Source of the DNA: Verrucomicrobiia bacterium
GTDB lineage: Bacteria; Verrucomicrobiota; Verrucomicrobiia; CAIQCK01
Assembly: GCA_026417675.1 (NCBI GenBank)
Contig: JAOACV010000070.1
Location: forward strand, 1-7,931
Direction: 5' to 3'
DNA: 7,931 nucleotides
The notes under the pieces are model-generated. The model was not told the DNA's origin. It was given only the letters and a program-made list of their open reading frames with translations, and did no database searches. The position numbers were made by a program, and so were the translations under genes. Of the stretch, positions 5,600 through 7,931 are shown piece after piece. Position 1 is the first letter of the stretch. Each line of letters begins with the position of its first letter.

Positions 5600-7186
5600 T
5601 TACTTGCGCCGGCGCACCCAGACGGCGATGCCGACGAGGGTGACAAGGCCGGGGATGCCGGCCAGCACGGCGGCGGTGAACCACTTGAATCGGCTTGCCG
5701 AAAGCGTGAAGCGGAATTCTTCGGGCGTCTTGGGGCTGATGGCGATCTTCTCCTCGCGCTGGGCCAACCAGTTGATGCCGTTGAGGAAGAAATCGCTGTT
5801 GGCGGCCTCGAGGAAGTAGCGGTTGATCAGGTAGTTCGACGTGCCGACCACGATCAGACGGCTGGCGCCAACGTCCACGCCGGAGACGTTGCCGCCGCGC
5901 TCGACGGCGACCGCGATCGTCAGCGGGCCTTGCTTGTCGCTGTCCTTGTCGAACTTCGCCTCGCGCCGCTCCAACGCCCTGAAGTCGGTTTCGCCCCAGT
6001 AACCTTCGGGCGTCTTGGCCAACACGGTCACTTTGGGTTTGTCGGGCGCGTCGCCGCCGCTGCTGTCGACGGCCTCCACCGAACGGGCGCGCGGGAAAAA
6101 GCAGTTGATGTCCTTGAGCTTGTCCACAATCGGGTGCGAGCCGTATTCGCCAACCTGCGCGTCGAAGGTGATGCCCTCGCGCAGCCCCAGGATCGAGACG
6201 CGCGCCATGATCAAATTGTTGTCGGCGCGCACCCCCCACTTCTCCAACAGGGGCTCCAGCCCGCTGTCCGATTGCGGATCGAGCAACACATAAACGCGGC
6301 CGCGGTTGTCCAGATACTTGCCGATGAGGTCCAGTTCCTCTTGCGACAGGCGCTTGGTGGGCCCGCTGATGACCAGCACGTCGCAGTCGTCAGGAATCTT
6401 GCGTTTCTCCGCCAACTTCAGTTTCTCCACCAGCATGTTGTCCTGCTTGAGCCGCTTGGCGACTTCGGAGTAGCCCATGACCTCGTTGAAGTTGTCCGGA
6501 TCCTTCTCCCCGTGACCCACCAGAAAATAAACCTTCTTTTGCTTTTCCTCGGTCACTGAAAGAATCGCGCCCGTGATGGCCTGCTCGCCCTTGAACGCCG
6601 TCGCGCGCGGCGGGGATGGCATCCACGGGTTGCCGCCGCCGGAGAACTCCATGATGTCAGACGGGTTGAGGAATTTCTTGCGGTCACCGCAGATGACCGC
6701 GACGGTGTTGGCGGTGGTGACCTCGTGTTTCTTGATCAGTTGCACCGCGAGCGGGTCGCGGTCCACGTCAACAAACTGCGCTTGGATGTTCTTGCTGAGC
6801 TGCTCGTATTCCTTGAGCAGGTTCTGCAGATCGTTCCGCAAACGCAGGTCGCTGTCACTGGTGAGTTGATAAAACATGATCACCTGCACCGGCTGCTTGA
6901 GAGCGCGGACGATCTGCTTGCTCTTGTCCGAGAGCCGGTAATAGGCCGACCGCGTCCAGTCAAAGCGGTAGTCGGTCGGGTAGTCGCCCTTGCCGACCGC
7001 GGCCTTGACGAAACCGAACCAGTTGCCCGGCCAGAACCACTCCGCGTGGCGGTAGGAAAGCCAGTTGAGCATTACGACGATCGCGCCGGCCAGCACGACC
7101 GCCAGCGCCACGTTGGCGCCGATAGCCAGCCTCTGGCCGGTTCCATGGACCTTCTTGGATTGGGGATGGGGTTGGGGATTGGACAT
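5600..7186 (-). CDS. GldG-family ABC transporter auxiliary protein
   Basis: This 528-residue protein matches the GldG-type auxiliary subunit (COG3225-like) of ABC-2 transporters. A Pro/Gln/His-rich cytoplasmic N-terminus (2-10) is followed by a membrane segment (about 22-42), a large extracytoplasmic region and a second membrane segment (about 502-523) ending in VRRRK. Family landmarks are LSDKSKQIVRALKQPVQV (85-102), the QAQFVDVDRDP strand (135-145), VYFLVGHGEKD (219-229), LVISGPTKRLSQEELDLIGKYL (within 271-292), VYVLLDP (298-304) and DFFLNGINWLAQREEKIAI near the end (465-483). In gliding Bacteroidota GldG works with GldF and the ATPase GldA; elsewhere the substrate is unknown. GAGGA lies seven bases before ATG at 7186. 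The permease gene is 27 bases upstream and the DUF4340 gene follows after a repeat-filled 54-base gap, so the three form one operon. Length and motifs look complete. Confidence 0.92.
   Translation of the reverse strand: MSNPQPHPQSKKVHGTGQRLAIGANVALAVVLAGAIVVMLNWLSYRHAEWFWPGNWFGFVKAAVGKGDYPTDYRFDWTRSAYYRLSDKSKQIVRALKQPVQVIMFYQLTSDSDLRLRNDLQNLLKEYEQLSKNIQAQFVDVDRDPLAVQLIKKHEVTTANTVAVICGDRKKFLNPSDIMEFSGGGNPWMPSPPRATAFKGEQAITGAILSVTEEKQKKVYFLVGHGEKDPDNFNEVMGYSEVAKRLKQDNMLVEKLKLAEKRKIPDDCDVLVISGPTKRLSQEELDLIGKYLDNRGRVYVLLDPQSDSGLEPLLEKWGVRADNNLIMARVSILGLREGITFDAQVGEYGSHPIVDKLKDINCFFPRARSVEAVDSSGGDAPDKPKVTVLAKTPEGYWGETDFRALERREAKFDKDSDKQGPLTIAVAVERGGNVSGVDVGASRLIVVGTSNYLINRYFLEAANSDFFLNGINWLAQREEKIAISPKTPEEFRFTLSASRFKWFTAAVLAGIPGLVTLVGIAVWVRRRK
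7157..7182 (+). repeat. G-tract cluster over the first codons of the GldG-like gene
   Basis: On the + strand (the template strand for this gene) the tract reads GG-ATT-GGGG-AT-GGGG-TT-GGGG-ATT-GG, giving five short-spaced G runs, three of four bases. It corresponds to the PQPHPQ residues just after the start. It fits a loose two-tetrad G-quadruplex pattern or a simple-sequence repeat. The pattern is seen; folding is inference. Confidence 0.55.
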
Positions 7187-7193
7187 GGCTTTG

Positions 7194-7198
7194 TCCTC
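7194..7198 (-). promoter_or_regulatory. Ribosome binding site for the GldG-like gene
   Basis: GAGGA on the - strand, seven bases before ATG at 7186, in the 27-base gap after the permease stop. It fixes this start. Confidence 0.65.
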
Positions 7199-7213
7199 AG
7201 CACTCTGAAATGT

Positions 7214-7931
7214 TTATCGCCACTTGCGCGACTCGATGACTTTCTGGGTCCAGAACAGCACGAACACCGTCGCGCTGACGTAGAGAATGATCCGCCGCAG
7301 ATCAATCTGACCGCGGGAGAAATCCCGCATATGCTCGATCGAACTGATGTAGCCGCAGAACGACTGCAACCACGCCGGCCCGATGGACGTCAGGAATCCC
7401 AGGAAGAAGATCACCGTGATCAACACGAACCCGACGATGGCCGCGACAATCTGGTTCTGCGTCCAAGACGACGCCAGCAGGCCGAGGCTGACGTAGAAGC
7501 TGCCGATCAACAGCGTGCCCAAATAAGCCGCGATGACCGGCCCCCAGTCAATCGGCGTCGGCGCGTTGGCGAATTGATTCAGCAGCCACGAGTAGGCCGA
7601 CGTCGGCAGCCACAGCAGCGCGAAGAACGCCGTCGCGCCAAGGAATTTCGACCAGACCACCGCCGCGTCGCTTACCGGCGCGGTCATCAGCGTCTCGATT
7701 GTGCCGAGTCGTTTCTCCTCTGCAAACAGCCGCATCGTGATGACCGGCACGGCCATCAGCATGCCGATCCAGTAAAAAAACGATCCAAAAAAGAGCTGCA
7801 TGACACTGACGTCATTGCTCCGGCCGTCCAACGCCATGACCAACATCCAGAAACCCACGCCGGTCAGCACCAGAAACGCCAGCATCCCCAGATAGGCAAT
7901 CGGCGACAGGAAATACGCCGCAATCTCCCGC
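7214..7931 (-). CDS. GldF-like ABC-2 type permease (partial, N-terminus beyond the window)
   Basis: The frame stays open past the internal ATG at 7885 to the window edge. The extra codons encode REIAAYFLSPIAYLG, the usual opening of GldF/ABC-2 permeases ('E...YF.SPiAY'), so the ATG is internal and about 10-15 residues are missing. About 239 residues are visible, with six hydrophobic segments (in visible residues, near 11-33, 46-66, 97-119, 129-152, 157-180 and 212-230). The motif VITMRLFAEEKRLGTIETLMTAPVSD, split here as VITMRLFAEEKR and LGTIETLMTAPVSD, is the cytoplasmic coupling region after the second segment that contacts the ATPase. The protein would form the membrane pore of an ABC exporter whose ATPase should be encoded just upstream, outside the window. 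It is the first visible gene of the operon with the GldG-like and DUF4340 genes. The substrate is unknown. Confidence 0.92.
   Translation of the reverse strand, partial: REIAAYFLSPIAYLGMLAFLVLTGVGFWMLVMALDGRSNDVSVMQLFFGSFFYWIGMLMAVPVITMRLFAEEKRLGTIETLMTAPVSDAAVVWSKFLGATAFFALLWLPTSAYSWLLNQFANAPTPIDWGPVIAAYLGTLLIGSFYVSLGLLASSWTQNQIVAAIVGFVLITVIFFLGFLTSIGPAWLQSFCGYISSIEHMRDFSRGQIDLRRIILYVSATVFVLFWTQKVIESRKWR

Noticed and set aside
5421..6239. 272-codon open frame on the - strand across the GldG/DUF4340 junction
   Set aside because: It is a shadow of the two real genes; its TNHESRITNH stretch is the translated heptamer array, not a protein motif.

Overview
The window comes from a GC-rich bacterium. 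The gldF/gldG/DUF4340 envelope operon, the Thr/Asn/Pro/Ala-rich linkers, a non-secreted BNR/sialidase-fold protein and a GAATCAC heptamer spacer together suggest Verrucomicrobiota (Pedosphaera/Limisphaera-like), with Planctomycetota as the alternative. This placement is inference from gene content; there is no rRNA or marker gene here. I see no tRNA, rRNA, CRISPR array, transposase or phage gene.

Left part, + strand (1-2108): a sulfur-handling cluster. The window opens in the last 20 codons of a HesA/MoeB/ThiF-family adenylyltransferase, ending in its CxxC zinc-site tail. After about 95 bases comes a compact unit of three genes: a Nudix hydrolase, a YeeE/YedE-family sulfur-compound transporter whose start overlaps the Nudix stop (ATGA), and a TusA-family sulfur-carrier protein that overlaps the transporter by 14 bases. 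A YedE-type channel beside a TusA protein is the known arrangement for uptake of thiosulfate or a similar sulfur (or selenium) species and hand-over of its sulfur as a persulfide. A ThiF/MoeB protein upstream could be a consumer of that sulfur.

Middle, - strand (2115-3347): a 410-residue protein with BNR/Asp-box repeats of the sialidase superfamily and no signal peptide. It converges with the TusA gene across 6 bases. Its 140-base leader holds a perfect 7-bp hairpin.

Right part, - strand (3488-7931): an operon read right to left. It holds an ABC-2/GldF-type permease cut by the window edge, a GldG-type auxiliary protein with two membrane anchors, and a large DUF4340 protein built from four repeated units behind one N-terminal membrane anchor. 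The ATPase is expected just outside the window. Such sets resemble the GldA/GldF/GldG transporter of gliding Bacteroidota, but their substrate in other phyla is unknown. Two short repetitive tracts mark gene starts in this operon: a 7-bp tandem array between the GldG and DUF4340 genes, and a run of four-base G tracts over the first codons of the GldG gene.
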